This document shows, piece after piece, positions 12,114-21,984 of a DNA stretch of 64,000 nt. The notes under the pieces are model-generated. The model searched no databases. It saw nothing but the letters and a program-made list of their open reading frames with translations, and was not told where the DNA came from. This DNA comes from RPQJ01 sp963706535 (GTDB lineage: Bacteria > Pseudomonadota > Gammaproteobacteria > Steroidobacterales > Steroidobacteraceae). Where the stretch lies: the NCBI GenBank assembly GCA_963706535.1, contig CAVPMU010000023.1, positions 43,452-107,451 on the forward strand, read 5' to 3'. Positions within the stretch are counted from its first letter, which is position 1; every line of letters starts with the position of its first letter. Made by a program: the position numbers and the translations under genes.

Positions 12114-13079
12114 TCAGCCGCCGCAGAGGCGACGCTTCGTCGCCTCGTATTCCGCAACCATGCACGCGACCAGCTCGCCGGTGGGCAGCACCTCGTGGAT
12201 GTTGCCCACGCCCTGGCCCGCGCTCCAGATGTCGCGCCAGGCCTTGACCTTCATGTCGCCGCCCGAACCGAAGTTCATCCTGGTCTTGTCCGCCTCGGGC
12301 AGGTTGTCCGGGTCGAAGCCGGTGCGCAGCACGCTGCCGCGCAGGTAGTTGCCCTTCACGCCGCTGAAGAGCGACGTGTAGACCACGTCCTCCGAGCCCG
12401 ACTCGACGATCATGCGCTTGTAGTCGTCCTGGATGTGCGCTTCGCGCGTCGCGAGGAAACGCGTGCCGAGGTAGGCCATGTCCGCGCCGATCGCCTGCGC
12501 CGCGAGCACGTCCGCGCCGCTCGACATCGCGCCGGCCAGGACGATGGTGCCGTCGAAGATCGCGCGGATCTCGCGCACCAGTGCGAACGGGCTCGTGGTC
12601 CCGGCGTGGCCGCCCGCGCCGGCACAGACCGCGATGATGCCGTCCACGCCCTGCTCCACCGCCTTGCGCGCGTGCCTCACGTTGATCACGTCGTGGAACA
12701 GCAGCCCGCCGTAGCCATGCACGGCATCGACGATCTCGCGCGGCGGACGCAGGCTCGTGATGATCAGCGGCACCCGGTGGCGCACGCAGGCCTCCACGTC
12801 GTGCGCGAGCCGGTCGTTCGAGGCGTGGCAGATCTGGTTGACCCCGAAGGGTGCCACCTTCGCACCCGGGTTGGCCTTCGCGTAGGCAGCGAGTTCCTCC
12901 TGGATGCGTGACAGCCACTCGTCGAGTTGCGACGCCGGGCGCGCGTTCAGCGCCGGGAACGTACCGATGATGCCCGCCTTGCATTGCTCGATGACGAGCT
13001 CGGGCGTCGAGGCGATGAACATCGGCGAGCCGATGACCGGGAGGCTCAGGCGATCGCGAAACGCAGCGGGAATGGGCAT
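12114..13079 (-). CDS. Nitronate monooxygenase / 2-nitropropane dioxygenase-like flavoprotein
   Basis: This 321-residue FMN-dependent TIM-barrel protein of the nitronate monooxygenase family oxidises alkyl nitronates. Relatives such as FabK reduce enoyl groups, so a role in lipid metabolism is the main alternative. Features are the N-terminal LSLPVIGSPMFIAS and the FMN phosphate-binding segment VDGIIAVCAGAGGHAG, with GGLLFHDV before it. It lies between the FadB-type gene and the SDR on the same strand. The 156-base gap upstream contains a strong inverted repeat that may separate the transcripts. Confidence 0.88.
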   Translation of the reverse strand: MPIPAAFRDRLSLPVIGSPMFIASTPELVIEQCKAGIIGTFPALNARPASQLDEWLSRIQEELAAYAKANPGAKVAPFGVNQICHASNDRLAHDVEACVRHRVPLIITSLRPPREIVDAVHGYGGLLFHDVINVRHARKAVEQGVDGIIAVCAGAGGHAGTTSPFALVREIRAIFDGTIVLAGAMSSGADVLAAQAIGADMAYLGTRFLATREAHIQDDYKRMIVESGSEDVVYTSLFSGVKGNYLRGSVLRTGFDPDNLPEADKTRMNFGSGGDMKVKAWRDIWSAGQGVGNIHEVLPTGELVACMVAEYEATKRRLCGG

Positions 13080-13166
13080 GAGATAAAGCTCAGTACGGCA
13101 GGTGAAACGCCATGGCGCGTGCGCAGCGCAGCGGAACCGGCGAAGCCAACGTCCGCCGGCGGGCTC

Positions 13167-13268
13167 GCCCTGCCGGGATATCCCGCGGGGCCGTGCGCGA
13201 CATGGACGTCGCGCCCGGAGCCTCCAGCAACGGATTCACGGCGACCCCGCGGGATTTCCCGGCAGGGC
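13167..13268. repeat. 24-bp inverted repeat (hairpin) spanning the fadB 3' end
   Basis: Two arms, 13167-13190 and 13245-13268, are reverse complements at 23 of 24 positions and are separated by 54 bases. The distal arm lies inside the last codons of the FadB-type gene (encoding ...GPALPGNPAGSP) and the other lies in the gap before the nitronate monooxygenase. No T-run follows, so it looks more like a mobile palindromic (REP/MITE-like) unit than a classic terminator. It could still stall RNA polymerase or protect mRNA. Confidence 0.75.
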
Positions 13269-15425
13269 GGGCCCGGCGGCGGCCGCGTGGAAGGACTGCC
13301 CGCGCTCCGCCCGCTCCTTGAGCCACTTCGACGGCTTGAACCGCTTCCCGTAGCGCTTCGCCATCCGCTCGCACTCGGCCACGAACTCGCGGATGCCGAC
13401 CGTGTCGATGAAGGACAGCGTGCCACCCGTCCAGGCCGGGAAGCCCCAGCCCAGGATGGAGCCCAGGTCTGCCTCGGCCGCGGTCGTGACCACGCCCTCC
13501 TCCATGCAGCGTGTCGTCTCGAGCGCCTGTATGTACAGGATGCGCTTGCGCACTTCCCCGGGCTCGGGCTGCCGCTCGGCGAGCGGGTACACGCCGCCGA
13601 GGCCCGGCCACAGGTGCTTCTTCGCGCCTTGCGGGTAGTCGTAGAAGCCCGCGCCGAAGCGCCGTCCCGGCCGCTTCAGTTCCTCGACAAACTTCTGCAC
13701 CACGTCGTAGCCCACCGGTTTCACGAAACGCCGCCCGAGGTCCTGCTCGCTCTGCCGGATGACCTTCCACTGCAGGTCGATCGTCACCTCGTCGGCGACC
13801 GCGAGCGGGCCGACCGGCATGCCGGCGATCTTCGCCACGTTCTCGATCAGCGCCGGGTTCACGCCTTCCTGCAGCAGCGCCATGCCCTCGTAGACGAAGG
13901 TGCCGAAGCAGCGGCTGGTGTAGAAGCCGCGGCTGTCGTTCACGACGATCGGCGTCTTGCGCAGCTGGCCGACGTAGTCGAGTGCGCGCGCCAGCGTCTC
14001 CTCGGAGGTCTTCTTGCCGAGGATGATCTCGACCAGCGGCATCTTGTCGACCGGGGAGAAGAAGTGGATGCCGATGAACTGCGACGGTCGCTTCGATGCC
14101 TGCGCCAGCCCGCTGATCGGCAGCGTCGAGGTGTTGCTCGCGAAAACCGCGGCCTTCGAGATCACCGCCTCGGCCTTCTGCGTCACGTCGGCCTTGATCT
14201 CGCGGTTCTCGAACACCGCCTCGATGACGAGTTCGCTGCCGGCGAGATCGTCATAGCTCGTGGTCGGCTTGATGCGCGCGAGGATCGCGTCCGCCTCGGC
14301 CTGCGTGCGCTTGCCGCGCTCGACGTCCTTCGCGAGCAGCGTGCGCGAGTAGGTCTTGCCCTTGTCCGCGAGTTCGAGCGTGCTGTCGAGCAGCGCGACC
14401 TCCATGCCGGCGAGCGCCGAGACGTAGGCCACGCCCGCGCCCATCATGCCGGCGCCGAGGATGCCGAGCCGGCGCACCTGCGACTTCGGCGGTCCCGCCG
14501 GGCGTCGCGCGAGCTTGTCGGCCGCGCCCTTGTTCACGAACATGGTGCGCATCAGGTTGCGCGCCACGGGGCCGGCGAGCAGCTGGCCGAAGTACTTCGA
14601 CTCGACCGCGAGCCCCGAGTCGATCGGCAGCTGCGTGCCCTCGTAGACGCAGGAGAGGATCGCGAGCGGCGCGGGGTAGTTGCGCATGGTCGCCTTCGCC
14701 GTGAGCGCGGTGCCGGCCATGAAGGCCTGCGCCACCGCGGGCGATGCCTGTCCCGCGCCGCCCGGCACGCGGAAGCCCTTCTTGTCCCAGGGCTGCACGC
14801 CTTCGCCGCCCTTCAGTATCCACTGCCGGGCGCGCTCGACGATCTCGCCCGTCGGCGCCACTTCGTTGACGAGGCCCTTCTTCAGCGCTTCCTGCGGACG
14901 CAGCTGGCGGCCCTCGGTGATGAGCTTCAACGCCTCGGTCACGCCGATCAGGCGCGGCACGCGCTGGGTACCACCCGCGCCCGGGAGCAGGCCGACGGTC
15001 ACCTCGGGCAGGCCGACGCCCGCCTTCGGCTCGTCGGCCATCACGCGGTAGTGGCAGGCGAGCGCGAGCTCGAAGCCGCCGCCGAGTGCCACGCCGTTGA
15101 TGGCGGCCGCCACCGGCTTGCCGCAGGTCTCGAGCTTGCGCAGCAGGCGCGAAAGCTGCTGGCTGAAGCTCGCCGCCTCGGCCGCGGTGATGCCGCGATC
15201 GAAGGCGCCGACCATGTCCTTGATGTCGGCGCCGGCCATGAAGCTCGATTTCGCGGACGCGATCACCGCGCCACGCACGGCGGCGTCGGCCTTGAGGCGG
15301 TCCACGCATTGTGCAAGGTCGGCGCGGAACTCCGGCGTCAGCACGTTCATCGGCCGGCCGGCCACGTCGATCAGGAGGATGGCGATGCCGTCGGCATCGA
15401 CCGAATAGCGGATGTTCTGTGTCAT
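13236..15425 (-). CDS. FadB/FadJ-type 3-hydroxyacyl-CoA dehydrogenase / enoyl-CoA hydratase fusion
   Basis: A 729-residue bifunctional beta-oxidation enzyme. The N-terminal crotonase domain (about 1-190) has KSSFMAGADIKDM and NGVALGGGFELALACH. The NAD-binding 3-hydroxyacyl-CoA dehydrogenase domain starts near residue 318 with RLGILGAGMMGAGVA, followed by ASNTSTLPIS and the catalytic GIHFFSPVDKMPLVE. The C-terminal 3HCDH domains follow. The start is MTQNIRYSVDAD at 15425; the frame is open upstream but overlaps the thiolase gene. It forms an operon with thiolase (35-base gap) and the hydratase. The extreme C-terminus is encoded by one arm of an inverted repeat, so those last residues are probably not conserved. 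Confidence 0.95.
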   Translation of the reverse strand: MTQNIRYSVDADGIAILLIDVAGRPMNVLTPEFRADLAQCVDRLKADAAVRGAVIASAKSSFMAGADIKDMVGAFDRGITAAEAASFSQQLSRLLRKLETCGKPVAAAINGVALGGGFELALACHYRVMADEPKAGVGLPEVTVGLLPGAGGTQRVPRLIGVTEALKLITEGRQLRPQEALKKGLVNEVAPTGEIVERARQWILKGGEGVQPWDKKGFRVPGGAGQASPAVAQAFMAGTALTAKATMRNYPAPLAILSCVYEGTQLPIDSGLAVESKYFGQLLAGPVARNLMRTMFVNKGAADKLARRPAGPPKSQVRRLGILGAGMMGAGVAYVSALAGMEVALLDSTLELADKGKTYSRTLLAKDVERGKRTQAEADAILARIKPTTSYDDLAGSELVIEAVFENREIKADVTQKAEAVISKAAVFASNTSTLPISGLAQASKRPSQFIGIHFFSPVDKMPLVEIILGKKTSEETLARALDYVGQLRKTPIVVNDSRGFYTSRCFGTFVYEGMALLQEGVNPALIENVAKIAGMPVGPLAVADEVTIDLQWKVIRQSEQDLGRRFVKPVGYDVVQKFVEELKRPGRRFGAGFYDYPQGAKKHLWPGLGGVYPLAERQPEPGEVRKRILYIQALETTRCMEEGVVTTAAEADLGSILGWGFPAWTGGTLSFIDTVGIREFVAECERMAKRYGKRFKPSKWLKERAERGQSFHAAAAGPALPGNPAGSP

Positions 15426-15460
15426 GTGGTTGAAACCCGTGTCCGTGGTGCGGAGCCGCG

Positions 15461-16669
<1,209 letters not shown>

Positions 16670-16682
16670 GTCGTGGTCCTCA

Positions 16683-17468
16683 TCAAACGTAGGTGCCTTT
16701 GCGTTTCTCGAGGAAGGCGTGCACGCCCTCCGCGCCGTGCGGGTGCTGCGCCTGCGCGGCGATCGCCCGGCCCTCGCGGGCCATCTGCGCCTCGAGTCCC
16801 GGGTCGGCCGTGTCCATCAGGCGCTTCACCGCTGCGTAGGATTCCGTGGGACCCGTGGCGAAGCGCGCGGCGAGCGCGTGCGCCTGGGCCAGCACTTGCG
16901 CGTCCTCCACGACCTGGTTCACGAGACCCCAGGCCAGTGCCTCGTCGGCAGCCAGCACGCGATTGGTCAGGAACAGCTCGGTCGCACGACGCCGCCCGAC
17001 GATGCGCGGCAGCAGGAACGAGGTGCTGCAGTCGGGTGCCAGGCCCACGCCGGTGTAGGCGAGCGTGAAGCGGCTGCCGCGCCCGGCGATGGCGAGGTCC
17101 GTCATGCAGACGAGCCCGACGCCGCCGCCCGCGGCCGTCCCGTTCACCGCGGCGATGACCGGGGCGCGCATGCGGGTGAACGCGCTGATCGCGGCGTGGA
17201 TGTTGGTCGTGAGTTCGTTCAGGTAGCCGCCGACCTCGCTGCCCTGGTCGGCCATGCCGCGCAGGTCGCCGCCGAAGCAGAAGTGCTTGCCGGCGCCCGT
17301 CACCACGACCGCGCGCACCTCCGGGTCGGCCTCGCAGCGCAGCGCCGCCGCGAGCAGTTCCCGGCCCATGGCCATGTCGAGGGCGTTGCCGCCCTCCGGG
17401 CGATTCAGCGTGACCGTGGCGACGCGGTCGCGCACGTCGACCAGCACGGGACCAATCATGGGTGTCAC
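16683..17468 (-). CDS. Enoyl-CoA hydratase/isomerase family protein (PaaG-like)
   Basis: A 261-residue crotonase. The oxyanion-hole segments are KHFCFGGDL and NGTAAGGGVGLVCMTDLAIAG. GLAPDCSTSFLLPRIVG resembles isomerase/PaaG-like members, with an Asp where hydratases often have Glu, so double-bond isomerisation is an alternative activity. The ATG at 17468 has a GAGGTG Shine-Dalgarno sequence and starts one base after the ferredoxin stop, indicating translational coupling. It is the second gene of the cluster. Confidence 0.93.
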   Translation of the reverse strand: MTPMIGPVLVDVRDRVATVTLNRPEGGNALDMAMGRELLAAALRCEADPEVRAVVVTGAGKHFCFGGDLRGMADQGSEVGGYLNELTTNIHAAISAFTRMRAPVIAAVNGTAAGGGVGLVCMTDLAIAGRGSRFTLAYTGVGLAPDCSTSFLLPRIVGRRRATELFLTNRVLAADEALAWGLVNQVVEDAQVLAQAHALAARFATGPTESYAAVKRLMDTADPGLEAQMAREGRAIAAQAQHPHGAEGVHAFLEKRKGTYV

Positions 17469-17469
17469 C

Positions 17470-17787
17470 TCACTCGTCAGGGGCGACGGTGAGGCGGATG
17501 CCGTCGAGGGATTCGGTGCAGTCCACCTGGCAGCTGAGCCGCGAGCGGCCCGCTTCGTAGTGCTGCAACTCGACCAGCAGTTCCTTCTCGTCGCCCTGCG
17601 GGTCCGGCAGTCGCGTGATCCAGTCGGGATCGATGAAGATGTGGCAGGTGGCGCAGGAACAGAGCCCGCCGCAGATGGCGGTGACGCCGTAGTCGTACTC
17701 GCGCAGAGTCTCCATCAGTTTCACCCCGATGCGCCCTTCCACCTCGTGCTCGACACCGTCGCGGTCGACCACCCGGATCATCGCCAT
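17470..17787 (-). CDS. Adrenodoxin-type 2Fe-2S ferredoxin
   Basis: A 105-residue plant/adrenodoxin-type ferredoxin and one-electron carrier. The ligand cysteines form C-X5-C-X2-C (Cys39, Cys45, Cys48) with distal Cys86 in RLSCQV, the arrangement of ISC ferredoxins, terpredoxin and P450-reducing ferredoxins. The start at MAMIRV is preceded by AGGGGA. It heads the beta-oxidation cluster; no P450 or partner reductase is next to it, so its electron donor is unknown. The 110-base gap upstream is AT-rich near 17890-17920 and may hold the promoter. Confidence 0.93.
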   Translation of the reverse strand: MAMIRVVDRDGVEHEVEGRIGVKLMETLREYDYGVTAICGGLCSCATCHIFIDPDWITRLPDPQGDEKELLVELQHYEAGRSRLSCQVDCTESLDGIRLTVAPDE

Positions 17788-17924
17788 GCCTGTTCCCCTG
17801 GATACTTGCGTCAACCGCCGGATTATTGCAGTGCACTAGCCGCAACGCACCTGCCAACATGGGTAGGTTGCAGGCGTGGCGCGATCGCAGGCTACTTATG
17901 TATTTATAAACATGTCGTTACAGG

Positions 17925-18803
17925 TCATTCGTAATGTCGTTTGCCACTGGTGCCGCCGAGTCGTCCGGCCAGCATCCGGGCGCGCTCCGCGTATTCCCCG
18001 GCGGCAGCCGGGTGCCTCGCCATCCAGAGCCTGAACCACAGCCACTGCACGTAATCGAACAGGCGGCAGGCGGCGTCCAGCTCCGCGCCCGTGGCCAGGC
18101 ACGGGTGCCCATAGGCCTCGAGGAAGGCCGCGCGCAACGCGCCGGACAACTGGTGCAGGCAGATGAGGCCCGCGAGGTCGAACAACGGGTCGCCGGCACC
18201 GCTGTATTCCCAGTCCACGAGCCACAACCGCCCGCCGTCGTCGATCACGTTCAGGTGGTGCAGGTCGTTGTGGCACAGCGTGACGGGCGCCTGCCGGGCG
18301 TGCAGGACTTCGAGCGCTCCCTGGGCCGGCCCCTGCAGGGCGACAGGGATGCTCTCGTGTTGCGCGAGACCTGCCTCGAGCTGCGCCGCCTGCACCGGGA
18401 AATCGAGCCGCCTCACGTCGGTGGTCGGCGGCAAGGCGTGCAGGCGCTGCAGCGACTCGCCGAGGCGCCGCAGGTTGCGCGGGTCCCCTGCATCGGTGCG
18501 GCTCCAGTGTCGGCCGGGCACGAAGCGCGTCACGAGCAGGCGACTTGCCGGGTCGCAGGCGATCACCTGTGGCGCGAGACCCGCGGCCGCCGCAATCGCC
18601 AGCATCCGGCATTCGCTGGCGCGATCCACTCCGAGCCGCTCGGCATCACTCGCGCCGAGCCGGATGAAGCATGACTCGCCCGCGTGCCCGGCACGCCAGG
18701 CGTGGTTGCTCAGGCCGCCCGGGACGATCTCGAACGGGCAGTTCGCCAGCGCCCGCGTGGCGGCATGTCGTGCAAGCGCCGCGCGCACCTCGCGCTCAGG
18801 CAC
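17925..18803 (-). CDS. Phosphotransferase of the APH/choline-kinase fold, probable thiamine kinase
   Basis: A 292-residue small-molecule kinase. The catalytic loop is HNDLHHLN (His178-Asn185, with catalytic Asp180) and the metal-binding segment is LVDWEYSGAGDPLFDLA (Asp197). The fold is shared by aminoglycoside, choline and thiamine (ThiK) kinases. Its position as last gene of a TPP-riboswitch operon, overlapping the PnuC-type transporter by 8 bases, indicates thiamine as substrate: phosphorylation would trap imported vitamin inside the cell. Substrate assignment is inferred from context. Confidence 0.88.
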   Translation of the reverse strand: MPEREVRAALARHAATRALANCPFEIVPGGLSNHAWRAGHAGESCFIRLGASDAERLGVDRASECRMLAIAAAAGLAPQVIACDPASRLLVTRFVPGRHWSRTDAGDPRNLRRLGESLQRLHALPPTTDVRRLDFPVQAAQLEAGLAQHESIPVALQGPAQGALEVLHARQAPVTLCHNDLHHLNVIDDGGRLWLVDWEYSGAGDPLFDLAGLICLHQLSGALRAAFLEAYGHPCLATGAELDAACRLFDYVQWLWFRLWMARHPAAAGEYAERARMLAGRLGGTSGKRHYE

Positions 18804-19392
18804 GGGCTGCGGCCTCCCTCGTTCCGGCGAGCCCGGCCCGCCAGCTGAAATAGCCGCGCACGGCGATCGCCACGTAGACCAGGAACAGTACGCTGGTCGC
18901 GGCGAATCCCTGCGACCAGTAGAGACCGGCCGCCACGAGGTCGATGACGATCCAGTACAGCCAGTTCTCGAGCACCTTGCGCGCGACCATCCAGGTGGCG
19001 AGCACGCTCACCCAGGCCACCAGCGCGTCCACGTAGGCGACTGCATCGCCCCCGGGCGGCGACAGCAGCCAGCCGCTGATCGCAGTCGCGACCAGCGTCG
19101 CGCCGATCGCGAGCGCGTGGACCACGGGGGACCACGTCGACACCCGCAGCGGCTCACCACCCTCCTCGGCCGCGCGACGGCCGCCTCGCCAGGCGTACCA
19201 GCCATATGCGGCCATGGCGATGTAGAACACCTGCAGGGCCGCCTGCATGGCGAGCCCGCCACGCGCGAACAACACGAGATAGATGGCCGAACTCGCCGCG
19301 GCGCAGGCCCAGCACCACAGGCTCTGGCGCACGGCCAGCAGCAGGTAGCCGAGCGCGAGCGTTACCGCGACCCACTCGGCGGGCGAACTCAC
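18796..19392 (-). CDS. pnuT: PnuC-family transporter, probable thiamine importer (PnuT)
   Basis: A 198-residue inner-membrane protein with about seven hydrophobic segments. PnuC-family signatures are present: SLWCWACAAASS near the N-terminus, QVFYIAMAAYGWYAW, and ENWLYWIVIDLVAAGLYW, whose tryptophans and asparagine line the substrate channel in PnuC. PnuC itself carries nicotinamide riboside; members under TPP riboswitches carry thiamine. Its start overlaps the preceding small gene by ATGA, and it overlaps the kinase, which would drive uptake by phosphorylation. Confidence 0.9.
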   Translation of the reverse strand: MSSPAEWVAVTLALGYLLLAVRQSLWCWACAAASSAIYLVLFARGGLAMQAALQVFYIAMAAYGWYAWRGGRRAAEEGGEPLRVSTWSPVVHALAIGATLVATAISGWLLSPPGGDAVAYVDALVAWVSVLATWMVARKVLENWLYWIVIDLVAAGLYWSQGFAATSVLFLVYVAIAVRGYFSWRAGLAGTREAAARA

Positions 19393-19631
19393 GGCGCTCC
19401 GCCGAGCACCTTCATCACGAACACCGCACGGCGGCCCGAGTCGAAGCTCGTCTTCGTCTCGGCGGAGAGCGCGGCGAAGACCTCGTCGTGCTCGCCCGAG
19501 ACCTGGGTGCTCATCGCGTTCGTTTCGACGCGCAGCCCCGCGTGGCGGTTCAGGCGATCGATGAAGTCCTTGATGGGGGGAACGAAGTCCGCGTCGAGCG
19601 GATACAGGCTGACGTTGACTGCGATGCGCAT
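19389..19631 (-). CDS. MTH1187/YkoF-like thiamine-binding protein (COG0011)
   Basis: An 80-residue ferredoxin-like-fold protein of the thiamine-binding/MTH1187 family. It begins MRIAVNVSLYPLDADFVPPI, continues with a short helix and VETNAMSTQVSGEHDEV, and ends VFVMKVLGG. No signal peptide is seen, so it is cytoplasmic. It is sandwiched between the TonB-dependent receptor (11-base gap) and the PnuC-type transporter (ATGA overlap) in the TPP-riboswitch operon. A role in binding hydroxymethylpyrimidine or thiamine is likely. Confidence 0.88.
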   Translation of the reverse strand: MRIAVNVSLYPLDADFVPPIKDFIDRLNRHAGLRVETNAMSTQVSGEHDEVFAALSAETKTSFDSGRRAVFVMKVLGGAP

Positions 19632-19642
19632 GGTATTGCTCC

Positions 19643-21772
19643 TCAACGAATCCGCCACTCGAAGGTCACGCCGAGCTGCCGTGGATCGCCGCGCTGCACG
19701 TACAGCTCGTTCGCGTAGTCGGGCGGCTCGAGTCCGAAATAGAAGCCGCGCACGGCGTACCGCTCGTCGAACACGTTGCGTCCCCACGCGTACGCCGACC
19801 AGCGCGAACCCTCGTACCCGGCCTTGAGGTTCACGAGCGTCGTGGGCTGCGAGCGCTGGTCGTGGCTGGCGTCGAAGTAGAACGCGTCGGCGCCGTTCAC
19901 GTCGACGCGCGCCATCCAGCCGAGCGCGTGTCGCCAGTCGGCGGACAGCGCGTACTGGTAGCCGGGCGCATGCGCCTGCTCGCGGCCGTCGAGGTCGCGA
20001 TCCCCATAGCGATAATCGAGGTACTCCGATTCGAGCAGGCCCAGCGTCGCGCCGAGCGTGAGCGAGGGCAGCGCGCGCCAGCGCAGCGCGGCCTCCAGCC
20101 CGTAGTTGCGGCCGCGCGCGGCATTGTCCGTGTAGAACACGTAGGACAGCGGGTCGCCCGGGTCGAGCTGGAACGAGGTGGCCACCTGCTGCTCCTCGCG
20201 CCACATGTGGAACAGCGCGAGTTCGCCCTCGAGCGTGCCGGGCGCGTTGGCGAAACGCAGGCCGGATTCGAGGCTCCACAGGTACTCCGCCGCGAACTCG
20301 CGCCGGTCCGCGGGCACGAACTGGCCGATGTTGAAGCCGCCGGCCTTGTAGCCACGACTCACGGTCGCGTACCACCCGGTCCCCTCACCCGCGTGTCCAC
20401 TGAGGGAGACGTGGCCGCCGACCATCGTCTCCCCGGGCGAGAAACGCGCGCCGTCGCTGTCCCGGTAGTGCGCCGAGCGCGATTCGACGCGCAGTCCGCC
20501 CGAGAGCACGGCCTCGCCGAACAATCGGTGCTCGACCTCGCCGTAGGCCGCAACGCTGGTCGCGGAGTAGTCGCTCGCGAGCGGCGGGCGCAGCAGGTCG
20601 GACGCGAAGTAATCGTGCTGCAGGTTGTCCTCGTCGAGATGCAGCGCGTAGGCGCCCACCAGCCAGCCGAATCCACCGTCGGCGGCCGTCGCGTCGCTCA
20701 CGAGGCGCAGGTCCTGGCTCAGGGTGCGCCGCTCGCGATCGAAGCGCGAGTAGTAGTCGTAGGGCGCGAACTCGCCCCAGTACTCGTCGTTGCCCCAGTC
20801 GCCGTCGAAGCTGTAGAGGATGTCGGACTCGGCGTAGGCGGTCGTGCCCTGCACCGAGGCGCGACCGAGGTCGCCCGTGAGCTTGAGCGATCCGCCCGTC
20901 GAGCGCTGTGCGTCCCGCCCCGGGCGATCCGACAGCATGCTGAGCGAGTTGTCCGGCGCGAACGCGTCGAAGCCGTTGTCGAGATCGACGTACAGCCCGC
21001 CGAGTTCGACGCTCCAGTCCGTCGCGGCATGCCAGCGCAGCTTGCCACGCAGCGTGGTCTCGTCGCGGCCGTTGGTGTCGTCGCGGCCGAGAAACACGTT
21101 GCTCCGGAAGCCGTCGCTGCGCGCGCTCTGCGCGGCGATTCGCCACGCGTCGTCCCGCGCCGCCCCGTCGCGGCCGAGCGCACCTCCCATCGCGACGCCG
21201 ACGGCGCGCATCCCGTCGTCGCCGGCGCTCACTTCCGTGCGCAGCTCCGGCTCAACGTCGGGGTCGCGCGTCTTGATCTTGATGAGCCCCGCGAGCGCGT
21301 TCGCGCCATAGCGCGTTCCCTGCGGACCGCGCAGCACCTCGACCTGCTCCACGTCGAAGGACGTGGCCGGCATGCCCACTCCGCTGAAGTCCAGGTCGTC
21401 GACCAGGAAGCCGACCGACGGGTTGGGCGCGCCCTGGTACTGCTCGAGTTCGCCGATGCCGCGCAGCTGGAAATAGCGCGGACGCGAGGTGCCGCCCGAC
21501 CAGTTCAGGTTCGGCACCAGCGCGAGCACGTCCGCGAAATGCTGCAGCCCGGCCGCCTGCAGCAGCGAGGCGTCGAGCACCGTGGTGCTCACCGGGAAAT
21601 CGCCCACCGGTTCGGGGCGCAACGAGGCCGTGACGACGATCTCCTCGAGGGGTTGATCGGCTGCGGCCGCCCGGAGCGCGCCCGCCGGCAGCGCCAAGAG
21701 CCCCACGACGGCGCCCCCAAGCAGGAGGTAACCCACTGATTGGGTGGAACAAAAGGACGGTCGGTAGCGCAT
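19643..21772 (-). CDS. TonB-dependent outer-membrane receptor, probably for thiamine
   Basis: A 709-residue outer-membrane receptor. A signal peptide covers about residues 1-38, followed by the TonB box EEIVVTAS (about 43-50). A plug domain carries VEVLRGPQGTRYGANALAGLIKI, and a beta-barrel ends in an aromatic-rich strand VTFEWRIR. It uses the TonB energy chain to import a scarce ligand. The TPP riboswitch directly upstream and the transporter and kinase downstream indicate thiamine or its phosphates. The start at 21772 lies just after the riboswitch. Confidence 0.94.
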   Translation of the reverse strand: MRYRPSFCSTQSVGYLLLGGAVVGLLALPAGALRAAAADQPLEEIVVTASLRPEPVGDFPVSTTVLDASLLQAAGLQHFADVLALVPNLNWSGGTSRPRYFQLRGIGELEQYQGAPNPSVGFLVDDLDFSGVGMPATSFDVEQVEVLRGPQGTRYGANALAGLIKIKTRDPDVEPELRTEVSAGDDGMRAVGVAMGGALGRDGAARDDAWRIAAQSARSDGFRSNVFLGRDDTNGRDETTLRGKLRWHAATDWSVELGGLYVDLDNGFDAFAPDNSLSMLSDRPGRDAQRSTGGSLKLTGDLGRASVQGTTAYAESDILYSFDGDWGNDEYWGEFAPYDYYSRFDRERRTLSQDLRLVSDATAADGGFGWLVGAYALHLDEDNLQHDYFASDLLRPPLASDYSATSVAAYGEVEHRLFGEAVLSGGLRVESRSAHYRDSDGARFSPGETMVGGHVSLSGHAGEGTGWYATVSRGYKAGGFNIGQFVPADRREFAAEYLWSLESGLRFANAPGTLEGELALFHMWREEQQVATSFQLDPGDPLSYVFYTDNAARGRNYGLEAALRWRALPSLTLGATLGLLESEYLDYRYGDRDLDGREQAHAPGYQYALSADWRHALGWMARVDVNGADAFYFDASHDQRSQPTTLVNLKAGYEGSRWSAYAWGRNVFDERYAVRGFYFGLEPPDYANELYVQRGDPRQLGVTFEWRIR

Positions 21773-21777
21773 TGCAC

Positions 21778-21882
21778 CTGCTCCCTACGCCGGTATTAAC
21801 CGGATCAGGTTCGACGGGTTCGCCGGTGTGCGGCACGTGCCGCGGCCAGCATCTCAGGCCCTTCAGGCCACCCCAAGGTTGC
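21778..21882 (-). promoter_or_regulatory. TPP (thi-box) riboswitch
   Basis: Read on the minus strand, the leader contains the aptamer core in order: GGGGTG, GGCCTGAGATGCTG, a variable hairpin, then GAACCTGATCCGG, TTAATACCGGCGTAGGGA. These are the P1, CTGAGA pyrimidine-sensing and pyrophosphate-sensing elements of THI boxes. The 3' strand of P1 carries GTAGGGAG, which also serves as Shine-Dalgarno for the ATG six bases downstream. TPP binding should therefore block translation initiation. A TATACT -10 box at 21888-21893 puts transcription start right at the aptamer. Confidence 0.96.
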
Positions 21883-21984
21883 GTGCAGTATAGGCCCGCG
21901 CGCCGCCGCTGGAAATCGCCGCTGTTGACGCCGGCCGCGCGCTTGTTGGCTAATGCGTGTCCCTCATCCGACGGACCCTCCTGC

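Noticed and set aside
19862..21739. 625-codon plus-strand open frame
   Set aside because: Antisense to the TonB-dependent receptor, which has a TonB box, plug motif and riboswitch.
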